Notes under the pieces: generated by a model | The model's database searches: none | Told to the model about the DNA's origin: nothing | The model's input: only the letters and a program-made list of their open reading frames with translations | Part shown: positions 11,601 to 23,602 of the stretch, in pieces | Numbering within the stretch: position 1 is the stretch's first letter | Layout: each line of letters starts with the position of its first letter | From: Anastatus disparis | Taxonomy: Eukaryota > Arthropoda > Insecta > Hymenoptera > Eupelmidae | NCBI GenBank assembly: GCA_017163975.1 | Contig: JAFFSR010000240.1 | Location: 1,550,001-1,614,000, forward strand | Reading direction: 5' to 3' | DNA: 64,000 nt | Made by a program: the position numbers and the translations under genes

Positions 11601-13891
11601 TTTTTATTTAATTAAATTCTGAGTTTATTATAATGTTACCTATGAAAATTTTAAAATGAAAATATTTAATGGTTTCTAAAAGTTTATACGTCATTGATGC
11701 ACTGTTCGTAAATCTTCAACCGTTCTATATATCTTTTAGATTTGATACATTAACAACCATACAAAAACATTTAAAGATCGTATACTTAATCCTTTTGTGA
11801 TGTGCTTCACTTTAACTGGAGCGTATTTTATCGTCCCTCGCGTATATACACCCGCCCACGCACATACACACGGTTAACTACAGAAATACACAAGGATACC
11901 GAGGAATTCCAGAAGAAGAAAAGACATGTAAGAGCTTACCCAAGCCACGTAAATGACCCTTTTTTCGAAAGATCTTTCTTTCTACCATTAATTTTTTTTT
12001 TCATCAACGTCTTTCTTATTGTCGGTGTCAAATCGTTATGAGCGCAACGAACATGAAAAAAAAAGAAGTACAAAGACTTTTTGATGATAGTTTTTTTTTT
12101 AGAACGATATTTATGGAATTTTGTGAAGCGTATTTTTTTAATACATAAGGTTTAGTAGATGTAGGTCGAAGACGACTATGACGTTTAAGAGAAAATATAT
12201 GTATATATGTGTGTACGTGTATGTGTAGGTGTGCAAAACTTACATTCAACGATGAAGAATAGATTGCAATTTCGATGAAATAACGTAGAAGCGATATGGA
12301 ATTTTTATGTGCCGTCGAAGTTGGAAATTACATTGCGTGAAGAAATAAACGTAAAAAATTTATAGAAAATTTCAAAATATGGTTCGATGTAATTTTTTTT
12401 TCTTTTACACTTTATACGTGCACTCCAAATATTATTTTTAATAAAACTTAAAACATTCATGATTTTGTTACTTTGAACAATTAAAAAAATTAAATTCATT
12501 TGTGTGCATCATTTTTCTAATTTATATTTATATATATCTTACATAAAAAAAATTGAAAATATTTTTTAAAATGATAGTTAAAATAATTATTTTAAGATAT
12601 AATAGGATTTTGAATAAAAAAAATATCCTTTTTCATCGGAATTCTTATCTTTTTTTGATTGCATAAAATCTTATCGATTTTTTAAAAATATTGAAAAAGC
12701 ACATTGATTATATTGAAAAAAGTAATTTTTTTGATTTCTCATTCGAAACCTAGACGACAATTTGTAAAATGGAGCTTCGATTCTTCGCAAAAGATTTGAA
12801 AAGCTTTTTCTACGGCTAACCAATCGATCAAATATACCTTAAGTGCAGATAGAAAATGGTCCTTTACAATTTTTATAATGTCATCGTAAATTTGTTCAAA
12901 TACTAAATTTTCAACAAAAAAAGTGAGTGTTAAATGCGTAAATAAAATTCAAATATATTTTTAATTTATTCAAAATAAAATATCTAAATAAAAAGACTAC
13001 TAAATTTCATCAAAAAAGATTTATCAAAATAAATCAACCATTTAAAAATTGTACCCGAATATACATACACTAAATCTGAATGTACTCTGAAATGCAAATC
13101 CTCTGACTTGCATACGAAGAGAAGAACGAAAAAAAAAGATAAATTCTAAAAGATAAATAAAAAAAAGAAACGTATATGTGTATGTGTAGTTTGGAGTATC
13201 ATCTTTGCACATTGGAAAGTAGCTCTATTTCTTTATACGTTTTGTGAGTATACATTCCATTTTCGTTTGAAAATCGATATGCTTCTTTTTTTTTCTTTCT
13301 TCAGTGAAAAGCTTTCTTTTGCATCGTCACCTATGTCATCTTTTTCTTTCGCTTTAGCACATTGTAAAGCGTTACTCTGTGTAAATCTCCATGAACGCGT
13401 TAGCTTCCTTTAGCAATGAAAGGCAAAAAGAAAAAAAGAAGAAGAAAAAAGAGCGAGAGAGAGAGAGAGACTTTGAAAGCTACTATGTTATATATCGATC
13501 GTTTTTACTATGATGCACTTTTAGCAGGCAATGCATTCGATCGAAAATGTAGAATCACGTGATGTGGGTGGGTTACAATCTTTGCTGTGCTTTTCTTTCT
13601 TTTCTCCTCATTCTTTTTTTGCAAAAATATATATCTTCTTTATTTTTTCTTTTCTTTACTGCTTTTATTTTTCAATTTTACTTTATTTTCTGTTTTCTTT
13701 TGGAATTATTCTATCAACTAGTAATTTCTTTTTCTATTTTTTATAAATTTCTATTTTAGTTTTATATTATTGAACGGGTGTATATAATTGATTTTCAGAA
13801 ATTGTGTTTTAATTTATTAAATATCAATTGACCTGAAAATGTGAAGAAATATTGATTAAAACCACTAACGAAGTTCACTTTTGTTTTCGTC
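8663..13891. other. AT-rich intronic sequence with islands at 10000-10520, 11800-12050 and 13080-13620
   Basis: No exon or transposon was recognised. The segment 10000-10520 is notably more complex than its flanks, with words such as CCGATCGTAG, CGTTCCGGTTCCGG and CCTAGGTGCGC and with little homopolymer; it could be a conserved non-coding element. The other islands hold purine or pyrimidine runs, a (GA)n tract near 13455-13470, and chance open frames of 60-80 codons. Confidence 0.5.
13455..13470. repeat. (GA)n microsatellite
   Basis: A GA dinucleotide run at the end of a purine-rich stretch. Confidence 0.85.
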
Positions 13892-13895
13892 TTAA

Positions 13896-14274
13896 GAGGA
13901 GGCCGTATAGCTCTGTCCTTGTCTAATCTAAATTTTCGTTATTATTAATAAATTAAATATTGTTATGCAAAAGTAAGGGTATAGCCCAATAGATTTCAGG
14001 ACGAGCAAACGATCCTATTCTATGAAAAAATATGAAATTTTCATTAGTTTCCGAGTGAGGTCTGAAACGGAAAAACAATTGAATTTGATAGCTGTTATTC
14101 CGTTTCAGACCTCACTCAGAAAATAATGAAAATTTCATATTTTTTCATAGAATAGGATCGTTTGCTCGTCCTGGAATCTATTGGGCTATACCCTCACTTT
14201 TGTATAACGATATTTAATTTATTAATAATAACGAAAAATTTAATTAGACAAGGATGGAGCTATACGGCCTCCTC
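13896..14274. mobile_element. TTAA-flanked foldback MITE (copy 1)
   Basis: A 379-bp near-palindrome flanked by TTAA on both sides (13892-13895 and 14275-14278). The ends read GAGGAGGCCGTATAGCTC at left and its inverted form at right. The arms are about 176 bp and close on a loop of about 27 bases (14072-14098) after CTGAAACGGA. It shares the subterminal word CTGTCCTTGTCTAAT with the copy at 43402 and AATTTTCGTTAT with the copy at 47422. There is no coding capacity. The superfamily is unclear: TTAA duplication is typical of piggyBac and also of Sola3-like elements, and the GAGG start is not the usual piggyBac CCC end. Confidence 0.9.
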
Positions 14275-14278
14275 TTAA

Positions 14279-17200
14279 TGATCTTTTTGATTTTTAAATT
14301 TTAAGCAAACTTCATTTTTATTCTAATTAAAATTTATAACATAGTGGAACAACATCATCTCCATTTTCGCTACTTGTTTGTATTTCAATTGAATTTTACT
14401 AAGAATTGGGGTTTGACTGTTAATTAACGATATAAAGGATAACAAACATTACAGTACAGCTTATCTATTCGCTTTGAAGATGGAAGTTTTGAGTGTTTCC
14501 GAAATGTTGGTTAAATAAATTAACATTGAATTAATCTTGCTTTTTTTAGATTTATAAATTCCTTATGATTAATTTAATTATACAAGGTAATAGAGTATTT
14601 ACAATATAAAAATTGTAATATATATTTTTAACGTTTAAATTGTACAAATACAACATGAGTTACTGCAACATATACCAATCAGTTTTAAACGTCTGTCTGA
14701 CAAGTTTTGCATAAAACATTATAAAGCCATTTGAGAAACAACTTTGAAACCGACTCGTGTTTAAATCCAACTTTTTTCTCTGATGCAATATTACAAAAAG
14801 CTTAACGTTAAAAAAAAAATGAAACATCGAACTTTTTTCATTTTTTTTCCTGACATCGCCAAAGTCTTTTCGATCTCGAAATGGCAACAAATTTAAATTG
14901 ATCTCGTATTCTTTTTCAGTCTTTATTTTACGCTTAACAAAAAAAGTCCTTTAACCGCTGTACAAAGATTTTTCTGTTTTTCTTTTTTTTCTTTTTATCT
15001 CATATATATATATATATATATATACTTTTTAGCTACTGACATTTTCTATCTTTACTTTTCCTCGTCTTTGCTTGTGTAACGCAGCCCAAATCGAATGTAA
15101 ACGAATACCTGGCATCGAGATGGAGAGAAAACTCGGCTTCTCTCTTCCTATACGTGGTTTATATTCAGAGCCTGCGATATATCACGAGCTTGTAAGCTTC
15201 TGGAAAAAAACGGAAGCTGCATGAAAGATAACGAAAGATAAAAAAAAAGTAAAAGAAAAAATAAAAAGAAGAAACGTTCTAAAAATATAAACTAGCGGAT
15301 GTCAACTGAATAAGTTATCGCGACGAGTCTAATTGTAGTTTAAATTTCGCGTGTGCACTTCCTTGTCAATTAAAATTTTTCGTTTACATTAAGAAAGTCG
15401 ATGATAAATATAAAATTTAAATAATTTTGATTTCTTTAAATTAGTGTACGTACACCATTGAAAATAATTAAATACGCTTTATTATTTTATTTTTTTTTTT
15501 AAATAAATATATTTTTTTATTCATTAGTATGTTAATGTTACAGTAGTATTTTATGTATAATTTAATTGATATTTCCGTATTTAATTTCAAGCTCTCTTTA
15601 ATATAAATCGATTTTATTATTAATTTATGTAAATAACATTTACTGATTGATTTAACGAGTATTTTGACTTCATATTTTAATTAGTAGAAAATTATAATGA
15701 ATTTTATGCAAGCTTTAAATTATATTGTCCAACTTTTAACGAATAAATAATTTTTGAAAAATAAAAACTATAATTACACGCTGACTTTTTATTTAAGACT
15801 ATCACGGATTTGTAATTTGTCGTACAATTTGTGGTTATATTTATATGTATTATTTTAAAGGATCGATTAAGTAATGAAAAACATTTTATTGTTACAAATT
15901 AAACAAAAGGAAACCATTATGATTGTAACAAAATTAATTGTCCAATTATACTGACCGAATACCATTTTACCTTTTATGCCTTTACGAAATCTCTACACGA
16001 CCATTCATTTAGCTTACATTTACAAGAGATTCAATTAATCTGATTGAAATATTCATTATATTATAAAATGTTCAGTTTAATGGAAAACAATCGTTGAGCA
16101 ATAAAACGTTTTGCTGTGGGTTACATTAAGCTTGACTTATTGAGGTACACAGAGATTAGTACTTTATTACACAAAGAAAAAAGTTAGCAATGGTCGCTAG
16201 ACTTAGAGTAAACTAAACGTAATAAATATTATTTTGATTGAAAAATTGTTGGATGAATTACAAAAATAGAATTTAATGAATTCTATCTTTTGAATGTTTT
16301 AAGAACGTTGGGTTTATAACTAAAATTTTTTTATAAGTAGCAATTTTGTAAAACAATCTTTTTAATCCGCTAAATGATGAAATAATGTGAAAAATAAGCG
16401 GTATAAACTCATAATCTAGTTGCAATTATTTAATTAAATTTTATATGATTGTTAAATCGCTTGTTCGTGAATAATGAAAATTCTTTATTTATGTTTGACA
16501 AAATTACACTTTCTGTACTTACAACTAATAATTGATTGTAAGCATTAACTTACTATTAATTATTTACAGTTGAACAGATTAGCCTGGTTGTTAATAATTT
16601 TCTTTTTTCGTACAAACTAAAAATCAATTTCACATTAGAACTAATCAAGTAAAAGTTAATATTTTTAAATCATCGATTTAATATCTCACATTGAAATAGC
16701 TCTTTATATTCATTTTATGATTTAGAAATGCTCAAGTACAAACTATATTAGCTGCTTTAAATTAAATTAAAAATTAATGTTGCAAAAATATAACAAAAGT
16801 TATCTGTAAATTGTTTTAATGTAAATCCAGATAGTAGAAATTTTAAAATAGATTTATAGAATTAGGTTATATTCAGTAAATTCGTGCATATATTAGTTTA
16901 ATAATATAGGTCACAAAATACAAATATAAATAAATAATATGCATTTTTTATATAAATAAAAATAAATTGTTCAAAATTATTTGCATTGATTTTTTTTCAC
17001 AATTTTATAATTTAAAAAAAACGATGAAATTTGAATTTTAGCGTTTTAATTATGGATAACTAATCATATTTGAAATTCTAAATACTTAACTTTTTCCGTT
17101 CGCCACTTTTTCATAAGAGATAGGACCAAGATGACATTTCTTAAAATGAAGTCCATAAATATAATAAAGTTAATAAAATTCAGAAGAAAAATAAATTTGC

Positions 17201-18592
17201 ATATATTAAAAGTAAAAATTATGAATCAAAGTTTTTGAATGATCAATTGTTCGACGTGTTGAGTTTCCAAATGACAGAGTTGTCGAAAGTTTGGAAAATT
17301 TTTAATATTTAAAATTCTTATCGTGCTCTTAACTTTGTTACAACAGAATTGTGAAGAATTTTAAAGTCATTCTTTATTTGTAAGTTTAACTTTGAATTTA
17401 AAGTTTAAGCAATTTTTAAATAAAAATCCAATTAATTATTTGTATTATATAATAACAAGGAAAAAGTTATTTATTTGAACAACAGATTATTTTGTAACTT
17501 TAAGGTATACTTTGCTATTTGTAAAATAATAAATTACATTGATAAGGTCTGATATTCGATTTTTAAAATCATATATTTTGTTTATAACTCAAGTTTTTAA
17601 TTTATTTCCTTTTATTGTGTCATTAGCCTTAATAAATTGATAATTTTTTAAAAATTTGATGAAATTTGTTATTTATAATTCCATAGACGACATTTGTTAT
17701 TAGCTATTTCATCGATAAAATGTGTTATCTAGTTAATTCTCTCATATTACATAAAAAACCTTCGTTTAAAATTTATTACAGTTACAATTAGAATCATCTG
17801 TATTTGTAAACCTCATAAAATACGGTCATTTGCAACATATGCGCTTCTAGCACAAAGCTCTGATATTTTGAAAAAGTATATTACATTATTACATATCAAA
17901 GCTCGTTATTTCAAAGTTCAGTCGAATGCAATAACGTTACTTTTGATGTTATTGTTATATATCGCAACATCTAAAAGGGCGTATCGTTTACCGTGCATAA
18001 TCGTAATCATATTTCCTTTGATTGTTCGAACAAACAAAATGAATCCCTTTTACAAACTAAAATATAAGAATTCAACTCTATATACGCATTCTTTTGAAAA
18101 AAAGAAGAAAAAGAGCAATACAATGGAAAAAAATTCCATCAAGAAAGTCTTGTCGTCATTTTTCTATATCTCGAATAGAGAAAGAGAGCAAAAAAAAGAA
18201 TGCCCTGGAGACGACATCACGTGTGGAGACATCTACACACATTGAATCTCCTTACGAGTCCGCATAGTAGCACAACCAGTAGTGGACAATACTTTATAAC
18301 TATGTAATCAAGCCATGGCATAGTAAGGCATGTTGGAATTTATCAATATTCCGTAGAATGGTTCAGTGAGACCAACCACATAAGACCTTAGAGATAGTAC
18401 GAAAAAAAATAGATATACGTAAAAACATAAATGGGGGGTTCTCGACTTGTCTCTTAGGAATTTCAATTCCCATAAAACGACATCGACTCCTTTTATAGGA
18501 AGTAAAACAATATTTCATACATCTATCTCAACTGTCGTTTTCGCTTTTTCTTTCAACACTTCGATTTTTCTTTTTTTTTTTCATGTTCTATA
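14279..18592. other. AT-rich intronic sequence; (TA)n at 15001-15024
   Basis: Very AT-rich, especially 15400-17800. A more complex island at 15050-15350 follows the TA repeat. A 125-codon open frame at 17868-18245 has no recognisable domain, is rich in lysine and isoleucine from AT bias, and is not accepted as a gene. Confidence 0.5.
15001..15024. repeat. (TA)n microsatellite
   Basis: An uninterrupted AT/TA dinucleotide run of about 11 units. Confidence 0.9.
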
Positions 18593-18749
18593 CCCTGGTA
18601 GAAATGTGAGCATTAAAAATGGTGTGTATAAAAATTTGAGGTTATTAGTAATAAAAATGCCAAATAAATGGCCAATAAATGTTAAAAAAAGCGTTTTCAT
18701 TTCTACTGGCCAAAAAATGGTAAAAAAAACGTTTCAATTTCCACCAGGG
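18593..18749. mobile_element. Short CCCTGG-ended DNA element (157 bp), TA-flanked
   Basis: Starts CCCTGGTAGAAATG and ends CAATTTCCACCAGGG, flanked by TA (TATA on both sides). Its right end, inverted, matches the left end of the 898-bp element at 50155-51052: CCCTGGTRGAAAWTGAAACG, then TACCATTTT, then TGGCC. The two are therefore one family, and this copy looks like an internally deleted derivative. It lacks coding capacity; the 138-codon open frame across it is incidental. Confidence 0.75.
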
Positions 18750-20420
18750 TATATACGTATTTTTTCTTCATTTTTATCTTCAGGGGAAAAATTTTTCGAG
18801 ATGAAAATGCTGATGCTTTTTGAACATTTTAGCTCTTTACTTTTTTCTTCATTTCATTTTTAGAGTGTACCACAATCTTTGGGCCTGAAAGGAAAGTAAT
18901 ACTATTTGCGTGACAAGACGTAAAAGAAGTTATGAGTAACTACATGTTCTATAGAGAACCACTTACGTCGATCGAATCTAAGCAACTACTCCATAGTCTT
19001 TCTTTTTCAACTTTTCTTGTGCTTTTTTTTATATTTTATCTGTAACCTCTATATAATCAATATCTCATCACATCTATCCATATATAGGTTACGAAAAATG
19101 TAATGGAAGATTACATCAAGGATATTTATAACAAGATTTTACGGATTTAGAAAATATCGAAAAAAGTATTTCATAATTTACTAATAGAAAAAATGTATTA
19201 TCCGCATGAGATAATAATACGTATATATAGTTTTTCATTTTTTTTGTTCATTTTAAGATTAATTTTGAATCCCAAATAATTTTTAAACATTAGTTTAATG
19301 AAAACTATTTTGATGCATTTCTTCGTTGAATTTAAAATTAATTTATTATCTTTGTAAAGATTTAAAGAGCTAAATTTTAAGGGGATAATATAATTTAACT
19401 ATTTAAATTTATTATTAATTAAGTATTCTTTTTTAACAATTTAAAGATCAGAGCTCTAAAAGCATAAAAGCATCTAACATAAAAATAAATTTTCAATGAT
19501 TTTATTATTGTAATAAAAGTTGAAAGAGCTTTTCTTTTTACAGAAATATAAATCCTCCAGCGCGATATGGTTTGTTCTCGATAAGCGTTATCCCGGTGAC
19601 TTTTAAAAATGAGAAAAAAAAGGAAGACACAGAAGAAAGAGAAAAAGAAGGAACGAGTAAGACCAAAAATCTTTTTTTTTCATTCTTTAGAAGACATTAC
19701 AGCAGCTGCCGTAAACGACTATCGCAACCTACCCCTTAATAGTCTAACCTAAAAAAGTTTGCGTAAAAATTTTATTATCTAAGGTATTCTATACATACAT
19801 AAAATGTATATACGCGTATATATCTCGTTTTGCTTGCTTTTAGTGCTAACCGTGCTTTTGGTTATCCTGATTCTACGCCCATTCTTTTGGATGCAACACA
19901 TCAGTGTATACCGAGAAAAGACACAAGAGAAGGTATATTCCATAAAACGAAATACTTTGGGACCAAAGGTGTGCGACGCATATGTCACGTATTGATTGTA
20001 AAAAGAAGGAGAAGTAGAAAAAAAAGGAATAGACATATACGTCGAAAAGATATACGCGTATATATCAAGATGGAAGAAATAGTAAGAACCACACCATATC
20101 CCCAGAAGGATAGTTCTTCGTTCTCGTCAACTTGACAGGGGAAGCAGGCCGCGTGCGGTTTTTGAAGTGTCGCGACAGATACTGCCGCCGGATAAATGTG
20201 TCGTAAAAATCTGTCGCCACCCGATCGTTTCTGCATGTCTCTTTCTCTTTTTTTTATTCTCTATTTCTTTTTATTTTTATCTCACTAGCTTTACCTTTTT
20301 TTAGTTGTGGTTTATCCACCAAGAGATGGCGGTGGTGGTTTGACGTGAATTTCAATTGCTAAAGCTTTTGCGATTCGCGCGTGGAATCGAAATGATAACT
20401 TTTCATTTTTTTAGCTGTAT
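18750..20420. other. AT-rich sequence with a GC-richer island at 19550-20400
   Basis: The island carries CGCGACAGATACTGCCGCCGG, GAGATGGCGGTGGTGG and GCTAAAGCTTTTGCGATTCG within about 300 bases, unusual for this window. Overlapping open frames on both strands up to 101 codons do not resemble known proteins. A regulatory element or an unrecognised exon is possible. Confidence 0.35.
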
Positions 20421-20424
20421 TTAA

Positions 20425-20827
20425 GAGCATGACGAAGCTGTCCGCCTTCTAATAATATTTCCAATCCTAACTTATGAATAAACGATGCGTTTAATCGAGT
20501 TTTTTTGCTACAAAGAAAAAATTTGTAAGATTAAACTCTAGTGCGGACAACCCAAGAAATCCACCAAAATATTATACATACAAAGTTATAATAAAAACTT
20601 TCAATGTATCGTATTTTAAGGTTAGGTTTGTCGAGTTTAGTATCTAATTTCCAATCAAAGCTCATAAAAAAATAACAAGTCCAAATGATTTTTTATTTTA
20701 ACAAAAATTATTGTACTAATATAGCTTTAGTGCGGACAAGTCATTATATTTGTTTAATTTATGAATTTAAAAAGATATTGATAAAATAAAAAAAGCAAAA
20801 CTCAATTGCTGCAGCTCCGAAATGCCG
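20425..20827 (+). mobile_element. 403-bp TTAA element, copy A
   Basis: Flanked by TTAA at 20421-20424 and 20828-20831. The ends form an imperfect terminal inverted repeat: GCATGACGAAGCTG at left, and GCATTTCGGAGCTG as the inverted right end. Internally it has two GTGCGGACAA words about 220 bp apart. It matches copy B (46114-46516) over the full 403 bases with only five substitutions, and a divergent copy lies at 34839-35240. Non-coding, so a non-autonomous DNA transposon. Confidence 0.9.
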
Positions 20828-20831
20828 TTAA

Positions 20832-23493
20832 AGCGAGGATGATTCAAGAGATTTTTTTTTATTGTTTATTCAAATGGAGTTGATCTTCGATGATCCAAAA
20901 AAAATTTGAGATTCAAAGTTTTTGAAGGAAGTGCATTTTTAAAAGCGTATTATTATTATTTACATAAGTCTGCACCTGTCGGCTTAGAATTTTCAGCATT
21001 ACATCTTTTCTTATAAATCTTCTATTATTTTTTATTCTTACTAACTAACTCTTTTAATATTTTGAAAAATAAATTCTAATGATTCTTGACTTCTTTTTAC
21101 ATATTCTACACATATTGTCACTTTTCAAAAACCAATTGTTATTCACCTTTTTATTGTTTTCTATTTTTCTTTTGATTTCGTTTGAAGATATTCAGGAGCT
21201 TCGTTTTATATCCAGTGAAACTTGGAAATTTCAATCTTTTAAATTTTATTATTTTTTCTTTTTCGTTTTTGTTTGAATTTATCTTTTTCCAGCACACTTT
21301 CTTTTTCAATTCTGCATTCCGTTCATTTCATTCACTTTTTCTATTTCATTTATACATTCTTTTACTAGATTTTTATTTGACAGCTTTGCTTCCACTTCAT
21401 ACATCACAGCTTTTTTTGTATTTAAAAGAATATAAAAAAACGTACGAGTATGAAAATCGATTTTTAAAAGTCGCGCTTGAATACCGTAAATAATAATTTT
21501 AAAAAAATTTCAATTATTAAGTTTACGATGTTAACGAGTTAATAAAAAATTTTAATTTTATTAGTGATTTGTAATAACAATTCCTTATTAATTAGTAATT
21601 GATATTAACTTTTTTCAGAAACTAGTAATTATTATATTATTTTTCAATATAATTTATTGCAATATTGAAAAGTTTTATTTCTTTTTTTACAATGATATCT
21701 TTTAGGTTACAATATAAAATTTAATATTTAAATTTTGGAAACATTAAATTGAGTAAATTGTAGTATATGGTTAATAATTGTTACCCAATTAGAACGTGTT
21801 TATAAATGAAATCATGAATGCTTGGTAGATTTCACAATACGATCATTTGTTCGAGTGAAAATAATATCTTGATTGAGTTATTATAAGTTTTAAATAATTA
21901 TATTCTAAAATCATTGATTTTAATAAGAATTTAAAATATAAAAGTTTGAAAAATTAAATGATAATTGTTATTAATTAAATTATGATCAAAATTACAAACG
22001 TAATTCATATACTATTAATTTTATTTATTACTCTCTGTATGTGAATTAATGATTGATCATAAATGCTAAATTAGTAAACGTAGCCTCAAGGTTTCATCAT
22101 CATTAATACGACAGGTCAACACAGTAGTAATTCATTGTTACAAGGTTATACGATCAAAATTAATTTTGTCACGGAAAAATAAGATTTTTAAATAAATACA
22201 TGCTTTGCACAATGTGATACGCACGATACATATAGTTAAAATTACAGTAAAAATGAAATAATGTAAGTTATGTAATGTACAATATCGAAAGAAATCTAAA
22301 GACAATATATCCAGGAATTCAAATGTAGTAGTAGAAAGTTGTTCGTTTAATCCACAAATTAGAATTTTAAACAAAACCGTAAAAAATACAATAAGAAATA
22401 AAAATTTTCGAAAAAAAAATAAAAATATTTTCAATGAATAATCTAAGAAGAAATTTATATGAATTCATACAGAGTAGTAGAATGAATATGATGCAAATAG
22501 CTTGTACTCCTTGATATATAATATTACAAAGTATAGAAATTTTTCTCTAAGAATTTGAAACATGTGTGCCATGAATTTAACTGTTATATACGCTGGCCCT
22601 TATGTTATATTAGATATTTGGTAGTATAGCGAAACTTCCAGATGGGCTACAGTGCTATTTCAAAACTCAATCTGGGATAATAAACATGTATATATACCCC
22701 CGAAATTCTGTAAATTCAATATATATAAAAACTTTTTCTATAGAGGCTTAGCCTAAGTATGTAGCTTGTACGCTGCTGTAAAATTGTACATTTTGTTATT
22801 TTCGTATTTGGAATAGTACGTAAAATTTATTTTAGTATCAACATAATGCATGTACTTGAAAACTCAGCTTAATGTTTTAAAAACTACTCAGAAAAGGTAT
22901 ATTTTACATGTTTATAAATAGCAATAATTTATGTTTTACTGAAATTTTAATATTTTTCATATCTAAATCTTTATTGTTGATCTTTTTCTTTAAATTTTAA
23001 TATACTCAAGATTTCAAAATACAAAATTTGAAACAATACTTTCCTCCAATTTTTAGACAATCTAGCTTCAAAATTTTAAGAATTTAAAAATAAGAAATTT
23101 ATTTGAAATTAAAAAAACAAAACAAAGATTAAAATAAAAACTGTTTTAACGTATGATGATAAAACGTGTATGCATGTACTGATTTAGTATCGATTCGCGT
23201 AACTCGTAATCTAAGGTTGTGCAAATCTCTCTCTCTAGCATTGAACAGATGTGGACAAGGTAATTGCGAGTTTAATTAACAGGCAGGTTAGAATACGCTC
23301 GAACACGTTTACTACCTCCAGACATTTAAATAATTGATGATCTATTCGCATGTAATAATTATTTCTCTTAAGTGCATGTTAAATATTTAATTGATTTCTC
23401 GAACGACATTTGCTTTTATAAATAAATCTTCGACTAAAGATTTTTTTTCTGTCATAGTATTTATCAATGGAAAAAAAGAGGAAATTCTTTTAC
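20832..23493. other. AT-rich intronic sequence
   Basis: Dominated by A and T runs. A T-rich stretch at 21070-21500 gives two chance hydrophobic open frames. A somewhat more complex patch lies at 22560-22760. Nothing is recognised as a gene or element. Confidence 0.5.
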
Positions 23494-23576
23494 CTTCATT
23501 ACCGTCAAAGAGATAAATTTTTTAAATCTATAAAGTGGCATCTTTTTAAAAGCCAAAGAATTTATAAATGCCTCAC
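23494..23576 (-). other. Candidate recursive-splicing (RS) exon 1, normally skipped
   Basis: This 83-base segment runs from recursive site 1 to a downstream 5' splice-site match, AATGAAG|GTAAAAG. One frame is open for 27 codons (EAFINSLAFKKMPL then YRFKKF and onwards), but it resembles no Sam68-family sequence. If the upstream exon ends in phase 1, as the exon at 4810-4931 requires, 83 bases shift the frame, and the next exon then reads into TAG after 17 codons. Retention would therefore give a premature stop. This fits an RS exon used for exon definition better than a normal coding exon. An ordinary cassette exon or a chance match remains possible. Confidence 0.4.
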
Positions 23577-23602
23577 CTGAAACAGAAAAAGGAAAACAAA
23601 CG
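23571..23602 (-). promoter_or_regulatory. Candidate recursive splice site 1 (3' splice site fused to 5' splice site)
   Basis: Read on the minus strand, a pyrimidine-rich tract (TTTGTTTTCCTTTTTCTG) ends in TTTCAG and is followed directly by GTGAGG. The junction lies between 23577 and 23576. Known: insect recursive splice sites have this architecture, a strong polypyrimidine tract plus CAG|GTRAGT, and let very long introns be removed in steps. It lies on the same strand as the Sam68-like exon, 18.6 kb upstream of it, inside what appears to be one giant intron. Recursive use is inferred. Confidence 0.6.

Noticed and set aside
17868..18245. A 125-codon plus-strand open frame
   Set aside because: Lysine/isoleucine composition follows the local AT bias, there is no recognised domain and no splice or start context. 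Most likely chance.
18447..18863. A 138-codon plus-strand open frame, the longest in the window
   Set aside because: It runs straight through the 157-bp CCCTGG element and T-rich low-complexity text, so it is not a gene.
23494..23576. A normal coding exon encoding 27 residues from EAFINSLAFKK
   Set aside because: It does not resemble the KHDRBS N-terminal region and would shift the frame of the next exon; an RS exon fits better.
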